Below are positions 7,825 to 16,545 of a stretch of 64,000 nucleotides of DNA, piece by piece (the first letter of the stretch is position 1; the number at the start of each line of letters is the position of its first letter). Below the pieces are notes generated by a model, which did not search any database, was not told the origin of the DNA, and saw only the letters and a program-made list of their open reading frames with translations. The DNA is from Streptomyces sp. 11x1 (GTDB taxonomy: Bacteria; Actinomycetota; Actinomycetes; Streptomycetales; Streptomycetaceae). Location: NCBI RefSeq assembly GCF_032598905.1, contig NZ_CP122458.1, positions 1,736,001 through 1,800,000 on the forward strand, in the 5' to 3' direction. A program made the position numbers and the translations under genes.

Positions 7825-9909
7825 CTAACCCACCGCCACGGCCCCCGGCGCCGCCGCATACCCGGCAGGCCGCGCCGTGAACGTCCCCCGCCCCTGCGTC
7901 CGGCTCCGCAACCGCGTCGCGTACCCGAACAACTCCGCCAGCGGCACGACCGCGGTCACGACCACAGACTCACCCCGGGTCACGGAATCCGTCACCCGCC
8001 CCCGCCGAGCCGCGAGATCCCCGAGCACCCCGCCCACGGCATCCGCAGGCACGGTCACCATGACATCGGCGACAGGCTCCAGCAGCCCCATCACCGCCGC
8101 CCGCATGGCCTCCCGGAGCCCGAGCCGCCCGGCGGTACGGAAGGCCATCTCCGAGGAGTCCTTGGAATGGGTCGCCCCGTCGGTCAGGGTGACGCTCAGC
8201 CCCGTCACCGGGTGACCACCGAGCGGCCCCTCGGCAAGCGCGTCACGGCAGCCGGCCTCGACCGCGCGCACGTACTCCTGCGGCACCCGCCCGCCCACGA
8301 CGGTGGAGCGGAAGACGAAGCCCGTGGCGGCACCGTCACCGTCGGCCTCCGAGGGCGGCAGAGGCGCCACGTCCAGCACGACGTGCGCGAACTGCCCGGC
8401 CCCGCCGTCCTGTTTGACGTGCCGGAAGACCAGCCCCGACACCCCACGCACGACCGTCTCGCGACAGGCCACGCGAGGCCGACCGACGGCCACCTCCAGC
8501 CCATGGGCCTGCCGGACCTTCTCCACCGCAACCTCCAGATGCAGTTCGCCCATGCCGGACAGCAGGGTCTGCCCGGTCTCGGGGTCGGTCCGCACCACCA
8601 GCGAGGGGTCCTCCTCGGCGAGCCGTGCGAGGGCAGTGGCGAGCCGGTCGGTGTCGGTGCTCCGGCGCGCCTCGACGGCCACCGACACCACGGGGTCGGC
8701 GACGGACGGCGGTTCGAGGAGCAGCGGCGCCGCCGGATCGCACAGCGTCGTCCCCGGGCGGGCGGACTTCAGCCCGACCACCGCGACGATGTCGCCGGCC
8801 ACGGCCCGCTCCAGTTCGGCGTGCCGGTCGGCCTGGACCCGCAGGATCCGGCCGATCCGCTCGGTGCGCCGCGTCCCGGCGTCCAGCACGGTGTCCCCCT
8901 TCCGGATCGTGCCCGAGTAGAGCCTCACGTACGTCAGCCGTCCCGTGGCCGTGGCGCTCACCTTGAACGCCAGGGCCGCGACCGGCGCCTCCGCCTCGGC
9001 GGCACGCTCCTGCTCCGTACCGTCGTGCGTGCCGCGTACGGCCGGCACGTCTAGCGGCGACGGCAGATACGCCACCACCGCGTCGAGCAGCGGTTCGATG
9101 CCACGGTTGCGGTAGGCGGAGCCGCAGAGCACGACCACGCCCTCGCCCGTGCGGGTCAGGTCGCGCAGCGCGGCGGCCAGCGTCCGCGCGGAGAGCGTGC
9201 CCCGTTCGCAGAACTCCTCCAGCGCCGCCGGATGCAGTTCGGCCACCGCCTCCTCCAGCCGCCGCCGTCGCCGCCCGGCCTCGTCCCTCAGGTCGTCGGG
9301 AACCGGCCCCTCCTCTGCCGTCTCGGATCCGTCCGCCCACACCAGCGCCCGCATGCGCAGCAGATCGACCACACCGACGAACCCGTCCTCCGTACCGATC
9401 GGCGACTGCACCACCAGCGGGACCGGGTGGAGCCGCTGCCGGATCGACTCGACGGCCGTGTCCAGGTCGGCGCCCGCGCGGTCCAGCTTGTTGACGAAGG
9501 CGATGCGCGGCACGCCGTGCCGGTCGGCCTGCCGCCACACCGACTCGCTCTGCGACTCGACGCCCGCGACCGCGTCGAACACGGCGATCGCCCCGTCGAG
9601 CACCCTGAGCGAACGCTCCACCTCGTCGGCGAAGTCGACGTGGCCGGGGGTGTCGATCAGGTTGATCCGATGTCCGTCCCAGGCGCAGCTGACGGCCGCC
9701 GCGAAGATGGTGATGCCCCGGTCGCGCTCCTGCGGATCGAAGTCGGTGACGGTCGTCCCGTCGTGGACCTCGCCCCGCTTGTGCGTGGTCCCGGTGGCGT
9801 ACAGGAACCGCTCGGTGACGGTGGTCTTGCCGGCGTCGACGTGGGCGAGGATGCCCAGATTCCGCACGGTGGTCAGGGGGTTGGCGATGTTGGTGACGTT
9901 GCTGCGCAT
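7825..9909 (-). CDS. Elongation factor G paralogue (translational GTPase)
   Basis: The product has 694 residues and the full EF-G layout. G1 is AHVDAGKT (about 22-29), switch I has RDRGIT, G3 is DTPGHVDF and G4 is NKLD. Domain II is at about 310-390, followed by domains III-V, ending with [15 protein letters not shown]. Canonical EF-G is encoded beside tuf and rps genes, so this isolated, more divergent copy is a paralogue. Its domain IV loop is [12 protein letters not shown]. TetM-type ribosome-protection proteins lack the C-terminal FGYATxLRSxTQGRG signature, so this is an EF-G2-like factor and not TetM. The ATG at 9907-9909 has GAAAGG upstream. The 320-nt leader contains a small ORF and a hairpin (see 10030-10149), which suggests translation-dependent induction. 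Confidence 0.88.
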   Translation of the reverse strand: MRSNVTNIANPLTTVRNLGILAHVDAGKTTVTERFLYATGTTHKRGEVHDGTTVTDFDPQERDRGITIFAAAVSCAWDGHRINLIDTPGHVDFADEVERSLRVLDGAIAVFDAVAGVESQSESVWRQADRHGVPRIAFVNKLDRAGADLDTAVESIRQRLHPVPLVVQSPIGTEDGFVGVVDLLRMRALVWADGSETAEEGPVPDDLRDEAGRRRRRLEEAVAELHPAALEEFCERGTLSARTLAAALRDLTRTGEGVVVLCGSAYRNRGIEPLLDAVVAYLPSPLDVPAVRGTHDGTEQERAAEAEAPVAALAFKVSATATGRLTYVRLYSGTIRKGDTVLDAGTRRTERIGRILRVQADRHAELERAVAGDIVAVVGLKSARPGTTLCDPAAPLLLEPPSVADPVVSVAVEARRSTDTDRLATALARLAEEDPSLVVRTDPETGQTLLSGMGELHLEVAVEKVRQAHGLEVAVGRPRVACRETVVRGVSGLVFRHVKQDGGAGQFAHVVLDVAPLPPSEADGDGAATGFVFRSTVVGGRVPQEYVRAVEAGCRDALAEGPLGGHPVTGLSVTLTDGATHSKDSSEMAFRTAGRLGLREAMRAAVMGLLEPVADVMVTVPADAVGGVLGDLAARRGRVTDSVTRGESVVVTAVVPLAELFGYATRLRSRTQGRGTFTARPAGYAAAPGAVAVG

Positions 9910-9981
9910 GGCCCGTGGCCTTTCAGCTGAGCTGTTTCAGGGCAGCGCGATTCCCGTACGGGTACGGCGGACGGCACGGAC

Positions 9982-10018
9982 GTGCGCGCGGACGGAGCTG
10001 TCGCTCCGTCACGCGCAC
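9982..10018 (-). promoter_or_regulatory. Stable leader hairpin between leader ORF and EF-G paralogue
   Basis: In the leftward transcript, GTGCGCG-T-GACGGAG pairs with CTCCGTC-CG-CGCGCAC around a 6-nt loop. It starts 11 nt after the stop of the leader ORF and ends 72 nt before the EF-G start. It has no T run, so an effect on translation or an early-termination hairpin are both possible. Confidence 0.5.
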
Positions 10019-10029
10019 AGGGGTCGGCG

Positions 10030-10149
10030 TCAGGCGTGCGTCACGGGCATCCGGTACCGGCCGCGCAGCGGGCACCGGACGGACGAGGACACGAGGATCA
10101 CCTCGTACAGGGAACGGGGAACGACGACGGCGGCGGTACGGTCACACAC
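10030..10149 (-). CDS. 39-aa leader peptide ORF upstream of the EF-G paralogue
   Basis: This is a GTG-initiated reading frame of 39 codons beginning VCDRTAAVVVPRSLYEV and ending RYRMPVTHA. A strong Shine-Dalgarno (GGGGAG) lies 7 nt before the GTG, and a promoter-like pair is just upstream. The frame ends 120 nt before the EF-G start, and a stable hairpin follows its stop codon. Small ORFs of this kind before translation-factor or resistance genes act as ribosome-stalling sensors. No transmembrane segment or domain is visible. It could instead be a chance frame, but the combination of ribosome site, promoter and position is persuasive. Confidence 0.5.
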   Translation of the reverse strand: MCDRTAAVVVPRSLYEVILVSSSVRCPLRGRYRMPVTHA

Positions 10150-10183
10150 GGTCGGGCTCCCCTCTCTCGTCGGTTGTGGGGCG

Positions 10184-10213
10184 AGTCTAGGGACCGTGGC
10201 GGGGCCGGGTCAC
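10184..10213 (-). promoter_or_regulatory. Promoter of the leader ORF / EF-G paralogue transcript
   Basis: On the minus strand GTGACC (10208-10213) and TAGACT (10184-10189) are spaced by 18 bp. The predicted transcript start is about 30 nt before the leader ORF. Confidence 0.45.
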
Positions 10214-10233
10214 CGCATTTTCCGCGGGGCGGG

Positions 10234-12237
10234 TCATTCGGCCCGGATGTCGTCCACGTACACGACGCCCTTGGTCACCACCTCGCTCGCCCGGCCGAGG
10301 TACAGGTTGAATGTCTTGACCCGGGCCAGACGGGCCGCGTCGAGCACGGCGGTGGCGTTGCCGGTGTCCCAGGGGGCGGGCCGGAACTCGTCGAAGGGGA
10401 CCCTGATCTCCTGCCCGCTCGTGTCGTCCAGCGCGAAGCGGTACTGGAACGGGATCCCGTCGGCGACGATCTCCAGCGCGCCCGCGTTCTCCGAACCGTC
10501 GCCCCGCAGCCACAGCCGCAGGGAGGTGAAGGCGGACCAGTCGGCGTCGACCGGCCTGCCGATCCCGGTGAACTCCGACCCGGTGAAGTCGTAGGCGTAG
10601 GCCAGTCCGTAGGAGCCCGAGGACTTGTGCTCGGTCGACAGGGTGAGGGTGTGGGTGTTGAGATGGGTGTACGCCTCGCCGAGCGCGACGTCGTCCCCGG
10701 CGTACCCCTCGAAGTCGTCGATCCACCCGGCGGGCAGCCGTGGAGCCTCGCCGAGGAGGACGACGGCGGAGTCGGTGAGCGTCCTGCCGTCGACCCGGGC
10801 GCGCACGGTGAGGGTCGCCGAGCCCTTCTTGCGCAGGGTGGGGCCGATCGACCAGACGGCCGAGTAGTAGCCGTCGGCGTCCGGGCGCAGCGCTCGGGCA
10901 CGTCCGCCGTTCACGGAGTAGGTGACCCGGCTCGCCCGCGCGGGCGTGACCCGCACCCGGACGGTGGTCCTGGCGGCCGTCACACGCTGCCGGTCGGTCG
11001 GTGTCACCAGGTGCGCGGTCGGGCCGTTCCTGACGGCGGTGGTGCGGGCGGCGAACACCCCGCGCAGATCGGCGGCGAAGAGGGTGTAGGGGTCTTCGTG
11101 GAACCGGACGAAGTCCGGCAGCAGGGCGTGGCCCGGGTACGGCACATAAGCGCGCTTGGTGCCGCCGAAGTTGGCCCACGTGGCCATGTACGTCACCTGG
11201 CGGGCCAGCGGGTCACCCTCGACGGCCCGCAGCAGCCGGGTGAACCACTGCGGGTCGCGGATCTCGGTACCGCTCTCCCCGAACTCGGTGAAGGCGGGCA
11301 CCTTGCCCCGCTCGTTCGCGAGGCGGACCACCATCGCCAGGTCCCTCACGAGACCGTCCAGCCAGGGGGTCGGCCCGGCGCCCTCGTCGTAGGAGTCGTA
11401 GCCGAGGACGTCGACGAACCGGTCGCCCGGGTAGGTGCGCAGGTACCCGGCCGGGTCGCCCCCGAGGCTGGCGTTGGGCGAGTAGGCGTAGAGCAGGTTG
11501 TGGACGCCCCTGACGTCACGCAGGTACTCCACGGTGTAGCGGAACAGCTCGATGAACTCGCCCGAGGTGGTGTGGCCGGCACCCCACCAGAACCAGCCGC
11601 CGTTGTTCTCGTGGAAGGGGCGGAAGATGACCGGGATGAGGGTGCCGTCCGGGCGCCGGGCGCCCTTGACCGCCTTCGCGACACGGTCGAGGAAGCGGTT
11701 GAAGCGCGCGTGCTTCGCTCCTCCGGGGAGGATCTGGCCGACGACGCGGCCCGTGGTGTCGTAGAAGTCCCCGCCGGTGACGAAGTTCGGCATGTGGGCG
11801 CTGAGGGTGTTGATGCCGCCGCGGGCGTCGCCCTGCCGGATGCACCGGCTGAGCGCGGCGATGTTCTCGGCGTCGGTGCCGTCCTCGGTGCCGGGGCGCT
11901 CGTCGCCGTCGAGGACAAGGGTGTCCCAGCCGAAGACCGCGGGGTGGTCGCCCACCGCCGCTCTGGTGTCGGACGCCCTGCCGTCGGGTGTGGTGAAGGT
12001 GAAGCCGTAGGTCAGGTCGTGCTGGTGACCGAACAGGACGCCTCTGCCCTGCTGCCGCTTCAGGTACGCGAACAGGGCGCGGGTGGCGGGGGTCGCGTGG
12101 TCGTCGACGATCCGGACCGGCGTCGGCGTGCCGGGGACCGCCGTCGGCGCGGCCATCGATGTGCGGGTGCCGGCGGCCGCGGCGACCGCGGCACCCAGCA
12201 GGACGAACGTGCGGCGCTTCAGGGGAGAGCTGGACAT
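10234..12237 (-). CDS. Secreted GH26 beta-mannanase-like glycoside hydrolase
   Basis: The product has 667 residues. A Tat-like signal (PLKRRTFVLLG, about 1-29) precedes a GH26 (beta/alpha)8 domain at about 40-390. The acid/base glutamate is in RPFHENNGGWFWWG (about Glu210) and the nucleophile in AFTEFGESG (about Glu318). An Ig-like segment (about 400-490) and a C-terminal carbohydrate-binding module with the WIDDFEGYAGDD start (about 495-667) follow. It should cut beta-1,4-mannan outside the cell. The start at 12237 has an AGGAG ribosome site at ideal spacing. It is separated by 324 bp from the next gene leftward and reads as a single-gene unit. Confidence 0.85.
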   Translation of the reverse strand: MSSSPLKRRTFVLLGAAVAAAAGTRTSMAAPTAVPGTPTPVRIVDDHATPATRALFAYLKRQQGRGVLFGHQHDLTYGFTFTTPDGRASDTRAAVGDHPAVFGWDTLVLDGDERPGTEDGTDAENIAALSRCIRQGDARGGINTLSAHMPNFVTGGDFYDTTGRVVGQILPGGAKHARFNRFLDRVAKAVKGARRPDGTLIPVIFRPFHENNGGWFWWGAGHTTSGEFIELFRYTVEYLRDVRGVHNLLYAYSPNASLGGDPAGYLRTYPGDRFVDVLGYDSYDEGAGPTPWLDGLVRDLAMVVRLANERGKVPAFTEFGESGTEIRDPQWFTRLLRAVEGDPLARQVTYMATWANFGGTKRAYVPYPGHALLPDFVRFHEDPYTLFAADLRGVFAARTTAVRNGPTAHLVTPTDRQRVTAARTTVRVRVTPARASRVTYSVNGGRARALRPDADGYYSAVWSIGPTLRKKGSATLTVRARVDGRTLTDSAVVLLGEAPRLPAGWIDDFEGYAGDDVALGEAYTHLNTHTLTLSTEHKSSGSYGLAYAYDFTGSEFTGIGRPVDADWSAFTSLRLWLRGDGSENAGALEIVADGIPFQYRFALDDTSGQEIRVPFDEFRPAPWDTGNATAVLDAARLARVKTFNLYLGRASEVVTKGVVYVDDIRAE

Positions 12238-12456
12238 GTGTCTCCTGTGACGTGCTCGGCTGCCGGGGCGGCAGCGGTGGGGACGGCGCCGATGCCCTGC
12301 ACGCGCGGAGTACGTCGGCCACGCGCGTCGGATGGGAGGCGTGTGCTTCAAGTGACGCTATTTGACTAGAGGTTGAGAAGAAACGAAAGAGTCCGGCTCG
12401 ATCCGCCGGAGGCCGTCGGCGGCGGCGCGGGGCGCCGAGCACGGCCGGGAACACGC

Positions 12457-12488
12457 GAAGGGCCCCGACCGTCCGGTCGGGGCCCTTC
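12457..12488 (-). terminator. Perfect 14-bp hairpin downstream of tRNA-Leu
   Basis: The arms GAAGGGCCCCGACC and GGTCGGGGCCCTTC with a GTCC loop lie 22 bp past the 3' end of the leftward tRNA gene. It is a strong candidate terminator for the tRNA. Confidence 0.7.
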
Positions 12489-12510
12489 TCACATGTGTCG
12501 CCGTAGCGAG

Positions 12511-12595
12511 TGTCCGAGGGGGGACTTGAACCCCCACGCCCGATAAAGGGCACTAGCACCTCAAGCTAGCGCGTCTGCCATTCCGCCACCCGGAC
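12511..12595 (-). tRNA. tRNA-Leu (anticodon GAG)
   Basis: The 85-nt gene folds as a class II tRNA. The acceptor GTCCGGG pairs with CTCGGAC, and the discriminator is A. The anticodon stem CTAGC/GCTAG holds the loop TTGAGGT, giving anticodon GAG (reads CUC and CUU). The variable arm is GTGCCCTTTATCGGGCGT-like. The T arm is GGGGGTTCAAGTCCCCC. CCA is not encoded. The closing bases are at 12595 (5') and 12511 (3'). Confidence 0.95.
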
Positions 12596-12781
12596 CAGGT
12601 GTCTGCCGCCTGGCCGGGGGTGTTCCCCGCGGCGACATGGACAACAATACCAAGGTTTCGGAGTGCCTTTCACCTGCATATATCGGGGCTTCGGGCGGGG
12701 CCGTGCGGGCCTCGACGGGCGGGTCCGCACGGCCTCACGACGGGTGACCGGACGGTCACGAACAGGCCACTGCCGGCCAGG

Positions 12782-14332
12782 TCAGGCCACGGACGGCATG
12801 AGGTGGTGGTCGGGGAAGTTCCCCGGCAGCCGCTCCCCCGCCGGGCCGCGCGTGACCGCCTTGACGAGCAGGTCGCCGCCGACGAAGGCGCCCCGCCAGG
12901 ACGCGCCGAAGCCGCCGAAGAGCTCGTCGCGGTCGCCGCGGGAGCGCGGCTTGCCGTGGCCGACCTTGAAGGCGCGGATCTGGGGTGCCAGCCGCTCGTA
13001 CGTCGCCCGGTCGTCGGTGGACAGGGTGGCGACGAGTGCGCCGTTCGAGGCGTTCATGGCGGCGAGCAGCTCGGCCTCGGTGTCGACCAGGACGATCGTG
13101 TCGACCGGACCGAAGGGTTCCGCGTGGTGCAGCGGGGAGGACGGGGGCGGGTCGAGGAGGGTGACGGGCAGGACGTACGCGCCGGTGTCCTGGCCGGGCA
13201 GGAAGCGCGCGTCGGCGAGTCGCCCCCGGTGCAGCGGCACGGCGCCCCGGTCGACGGCCTCGGCGACCTGGTCGGTCAGTTCCTTGGCCTTGGCGGCGTT
13301 GATGAGGGGGCCGAAGTCCAGGGTCGGGTACGGGTCGTCGGGGTGCTCCACGGCCAGCGGGTGGCCCACCTTGAGGGTGCGGACCGCGGGCAGGTAGGCC
13401 GCGAGGAACTCGTCGAACAGCTCGCGCTGGACGACGAAGCGCGGATAGGCCGTGCAGCGCTGCTTGCCGTAGTCGAAGAGTTTGGGGACGACGGCGGTCA
13501 GGGTCTCCCAGTCGGTGTGGTTCCAGATGCCCCAGGCGTTCAGGCCCTCCTGTTCCAGGACGTGGCGTTTGCCGAGGTCGGCGACGGCGGTGGCCACGGC
13601 GGCGCCGGTATCGCGGCCGCCGACGAAGGAGACGCAGCCGATCTCGGGGGCGCGGACCAGCGCCTCGGACAGTTCGCGTCCGCTGCCGCTGACGAGGGTG
13701 ACGGGGACGCCCTCGCGGGCGGCGAGCGCACTGGCGAGGGTGAGACAGGCGACGCCGCCGTCGGTGGGCGTCTTGGCGATGACGGCGTTCCCGGCGAGAG
13801 CCTGGACCAGCATCGCGTGGACGAGCACGCTCATCGGGTAGTTCCAGCTGGCGATGTTGGAGACCGGGCCGTCGAGGGGGACACGCCCCTCGACCATGGG
13901 TTCGATGCCGTCGACGTACCAGCGGACGCCGTCGATGGCCCGGTCGACGTCGGCCTGGGCCGGCCGCCAGGGCTTGCCGATCTCCCAGACGAGGAGCAGG
14001 GCGAGCAGTTCACGGTGCTCAGTGAGGGCGTCGAGGGTGGCGGCGACCCGGGCGCGGCGTTCGGCGAGGGGAACGTGGCGCCAGGCCCGGTGCTGGTCGA
14101 GACAGGCCCGGACGGCGTGGTACGCGGTGGCGCCGTCCAGTCGGGGCGGGCCCGCGACGGGGGTGCCGTCGACGGGGCTGGTGGCGGGCAGAGCCCGGCC
14201 GTCGGCCTGCCAGGAGCCGTTCCAGAGGTTGAGGACCCGGTCGTCCCGGAAGGCCTCGGGGGCGACGGCGAGACAGCGTCGCCACGCGTCGGTCCAGGCG
14301 GCGCCGGACTTGAGGGTGAGAGTGGGGGCCAT
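12782..14332 (-). CDS. Aldehyde dehydrogenase superfamily protein
   Basis: The product has 516 residues. It is an NAD(P)-dependent ALDH fold with the catalytic cysteine in KQRCTAYPRF, the glutamate region LEQEGLNAWG, and the conserved ASWNYP segment that corresponds to the usual PWNFP. The gene starts one base after the sucD stop codon (TGA-C-ATG), so it is the last gene of a sucC-sucD-ALDH operon. The divergent neighbours are oxalate genes. A CoA-acylating or glyoxylate/semialdehyde role connected to oxalyl-CoA is possible but is inference. The motif is atypical for class 3 or betaine ALDHs, so the substrate is unknown. Confidence 0.7.
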   Translation of the reverse strand: MAPTLTLKSGAAWTDAWRRCLAVAPEAFRDDRVLNLWNGSWQADGRALPATSPVDGTPVAGPPRLDGATAYHAVRACLDQHRAWRHVPLAERRARVAATLDALTEHRELLALLLVWEIGKPWRPAQADVDRAIDGVRWYVDGIEPMVEGRVPLDGPVSNIASWNYPMSVLVHAMLVQALAGNAVIAKTPTDGGVACLTLASALAAREGVPVTLVSGSGRELSEALVRAPEIGCVSFVGGRDTGAAVATAVADLGKRHVLEQEGLNAWGIWNHTDWETLTAVVPKLFDYGKQRCTAYPRFVVQRELFDEFLAAYLPAVRTLKVGHPLAVEHPDDPYPTLDFGPLINAAKAKELTDQVAEAVDRGAVPLHRGRLADARFLPGQDTGAYVLPVTLLDPPPSSPLHHAEPFGPVDTIVLVDTEAELLAAMNASNGALVATLSTDDRATYERLAPQIRAFKVGHGKPRSRGDRDELFGGFGASWRGAFVGGDLLVKAVTRGPAGERLPGNFPDHHLMPSVA

Positions 14333-14333
14333 G

Positions 14334-15218
14334 TCACGCACTGCCTTCCAGTGCGGCCAGCACCAGCCGGGCGGTCTCGGTGGGGGTGTTCCCGACCCGT
14401 ACCCCGGCCGCCTCCAGCGCCGCCTTCTTCGCCCGCGCCGTACCGGAGGAGCCCGAGACGATCGCGCCGGCGTGGCCCATGGTCCTGCCCTCGGGCGCCG
14501 TGAAGCCGGCGATGTAGCCGACGACGGGCTTGGTGACGTGGTCGCGGACGTACGCGGCGGCCCGTTCCTCGGCATCGCCGCCGATCTCGCCGATGAGGAC
14601 GATCAGTTCGGTGTCGGGGTCGTCCTGGAAGGCGGCGAGGCAGTCGATGTGGGTGGTGCCGACGACGGGGTCGCCGCCGATGCCGACGCAGGTGGAGAAG
14701 CCGATGTCGCGGAGTTCGTACATGAGCTGGTAGGTGAGGGTGCCGGACTTGGAGACGAGGCCGATGCGTCCGGGCTTGGTGATGTCGGCGGGGATGATGC
14801 CCGCGTTGGACTGGCCGGGGGTGATCAGTCCGGGGCAGTTGGGGCCGATGATCCGGGTGCCTTTGTCCTGCGCGTAGGCCGTGAAGGCGACGGAGTCGTG
14901 CACGGGGATGCCCTCGGTGATGACGACGGCGAGGCCGATGCCGGCGTCGGCAGCCTCGACGACGGCTGCCTTGGCGAAGGCGGGTGGGACGAAGACGACG
15001 GTGACGTCGGCGCCGGTGGCCTCGATGCCCTCGGCGACGGAGCCGAAGACGGGGACGGCCCGCTCGTCGAAGTCGACGGTGCGGCCCGCCTTGCGGGGGT
15101 TGACGCCGCCGACGACGTTCGTGCCGGCCGCGAGCATGCGGCGGGTGTGCTTCATGCCCTCGCCGCCGGTCATGCCCTGGACGAGGACCTTGCTCTCCTT
15201 GGTGAGGTAGATGGCCAT
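14334..15218 (-). CDS. sucD: Succinate-CoA ligase alpha subunit (paralogue)
   Basis: The product has 294 residues, full length for SucD. The N-terminal CoA-binding Rossmann domain starts [12 protein letters not shown]; the C-terminal ligase domain holds the phosphohistidine in GHAGAIVSG (about His249). With SucC it forms the alpha2beta2 or alpha-beta enzyme that interconverts succinate and succinyl-CoA with NTP. Only 10 bp separate it from sucC. Streptomyces usually has another sucCD for the TCA cycle, so this copy next to frc and oxc may supply or recover CoA thioesters for oxalate activation. Confidence 0.9.
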   Translation of the reverse strand: MAIYLTKESKVLVQGMTGGEGMKHTRRMLAAGTNVVGGVNPRKAGRTVDFDERAVPVFGSVAEGIEATGADVTVVFVPPAFAKAAVVEAADAGIGLAVVITEGIPVHDSVAFTAYAQDKGTRIIGPNCPGLITPGQSNAGIIPADITKPGRIGLVSKSGTLTYQLMYELRDIGFSTCVGIGGDPVVGTTHIDCLAAFQDDPDTELIVLIGEIGGDAEERAAAYVRDHVTKPVVGYIAGFTAPEGRTMGHAGAIVSGSSGTARAKKAALEAAGVRVGNTPTETARLVLAALEGSA

Positions 15219-15228
15219 GTCCGGCTCC

Positions 15229-16359
15229 TCAGTTCGCGTGGGCGAGGTCGGCGGCGCGGCGCGCGGCGCCGTCCATGGTGGTGGCCTGGTGGACGAGGGG
15301 GTGGTCGCGGTCGTCGAGGATCGCCCGGCCGCGTGCGGCGTTGTTGCCGTCGAGGCGGACGACCAGGGGTTTCGTCAACTGCACGCTGTCCAGGGCCCGC
15401 ACGATCCCGTCGGCGACCGCGTCGCAGGCGGTGATCCCGCCGAAGACGTTGACGAGGACGGACTTCACGTCGGGGTCGGAGAGGATCACGGAGAGGCCGT
15501 CGGCCATGATCTGGGCGGAGGCGCCGCCGCCGATGTCGAGGAAGTCGGCGGGGCGGGCGCCGCAGCCCGCGACCACGTCGAGGGTGGACATGACGAGTCC
15601 GGCACCGTTGCCGATGACGCCGACCTCGCCGTCCAGTTTCACGTAGGTGAGGCCCCTGGCGGCTGCCGCCGCCTCCAGCGGGTCCTCGTGCGCGAAGCCC
15701 TCGTCGCCCAGACGGGTCTGGCGGAAACTCGCGTTGTCGTCGAGGGTGACCTTGCCGTCGAGGGCGAGGATGCGGCCCTGTTCGGTGCGGACGAGCGGGT
15801 TGACCTCGACGAGGAGGGCGTCCTCGCGGGTCAGCACCTGCCAGAGCCGCATCAGGACGTCGACGGTCTGCGGGGGCAGGCCCGCCGCCTCGGCGATCTC
15901 GGACGCCTTCGCGGAGGTGACGCCCTCGACGGGGTCGATCGGGATCCGGGCCACCGCCTCGGGCCTGGTCGCCGCCACCTCCTCGATCTCCATGCCGCCC
16001 TCGGCCGAGGCGATCGCGAGGAAGCGGCCGGCGGCGCGGTCGAGGACGTACGAGACGTAGAACTCGCTCTCGATCGCGACGGGTTCGGCGACCATCACCG
16101 TGCGGACGGTGTGGCCCTTGATGTCCATGCCGAGGATCTGCCGTGCGGTCAGTTCAGCGGCTGCGGGGTCGGCGGCGCGCTTCACCCCGCCCGCCTTGCC
16201 GCGTCCGCCGGTCTTCACCTGGGCCTTGACGACGACGCGTCCGCCGAGTCGGCGGGCGATCCCGCGGGCTCCCTTGGGCGAGTCGGTGACCTCCGCCCTC
16301 GGCACCGCTATGCCGTGTTCCTCGAAGAGTTCCCTTGCCTGGTGCTCGTACAGGTCCAT
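15229..16359 (-). CDS. sucC: Succinate-CoA ligase (ADP-forming) beta subunit (paralogue)
   Basis: The product has 376 residues. The N-terminal ATP-grasp domain starts [17 protein letters not shown] and contains the glycine-rich [13 protein letters not shown] loop. The C-terminal CoA-ligase domain contains [18 protein letters not shown] and VNVFGGIT. The length fits SucC. The start at 16359 has GGAG 5 nt upstream. It is the first gene of the leftward sucC-sucD-ALDH operon and is divergent from the ThDP enzyme across a 186-bp region containing an operator-like palindrome. Confidence 0.92.
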   Translation of the reverse strand: MDLYEHQARELFEEHGIAVPRAEVTDSPKGARGIARRLGGRVVVKAQVKTGGRGKAGGVKRAADPAAAELTARQILGMDIKGHTVRTVMVAEPVAIESEFYVSYVLDRAAGRFLAIASAEGGMEIEEVAATRPEAVARIPIDPVEGVTSAKASEIAEAAGLPPQTVDVLMRLWQVLTREDALLVEVNPLVRTEQGRILALDGKVTLDDNASFRQTRLGDEGFAHEDPLEAAAAARGLTYVKLDGEVGVIGNGAGLVMSTLDVVAGCGARPADFLDIGGGASAQIMADGLSVILSDPDVKSVLVNVFGGITACDAVADGIVRALDSVQLTKPLVVRLDGNNAARGRAILDDRDHPLVHQATTMDGAARRAADLAHAN

Positions 16360-16428
16360 TCCGGCTCCTGACTCAAAAGTGCCGCACGCCCCCTGGACAC
16401 CACCCACCGGATGCGGGATAACAAGCTT

Positions 16429-16452
16429 CATACAGTATTCGTCGACTGTATG
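16429..16452. promoter_or_regulatory. Operator-like palindrome between sucC and the probable oxc gene
   Basis: The perfect 8-bp arms CATACAGT and ACTGTATG are separated by ATTCGTCG. Similar sequences lie before the gntR gene (43585-43615) and in the divergent OFA/PanE region (54852-54882). The central GTCGAC resembles the GT-N-AC core bound by FadR-subfamily GntR proteins. TACAGT may also serve as a -10 element. Confidence 0.55.
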
Positions 16453-16545
16453 CAATGAACCGCGAGAGCACTCCAACCGCACCGAAGCCCCCTCGAAAAG
16501 CCTTCGAAAAGCCCTCAAAACCCTACGAAGGGACAGGACTTCGCC

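Noticed and set aside
7825..9909. TetM/OtrA-type ribosome-protection protein
   Set aside because: The protein keeps the EF-G C-terminal FGYATxLRSxTQGRG signature and EF-G-like [14 protein letters not shown] region, so it fits EF-G paralogues better.
12596..12781. Attachment site or integrated element at tRNA-Leu
   Set aside because: No integrase or duplicated tRNA 3' end was seen on either side.
16360..16545. The minus-strand sucC frame extends through the start into the ThDP gene region
   Set aside because: The sucC family start [12 protein letters not shown] at 16359 has a good ribosome site; the extension is antisense to a conserved enzyme.
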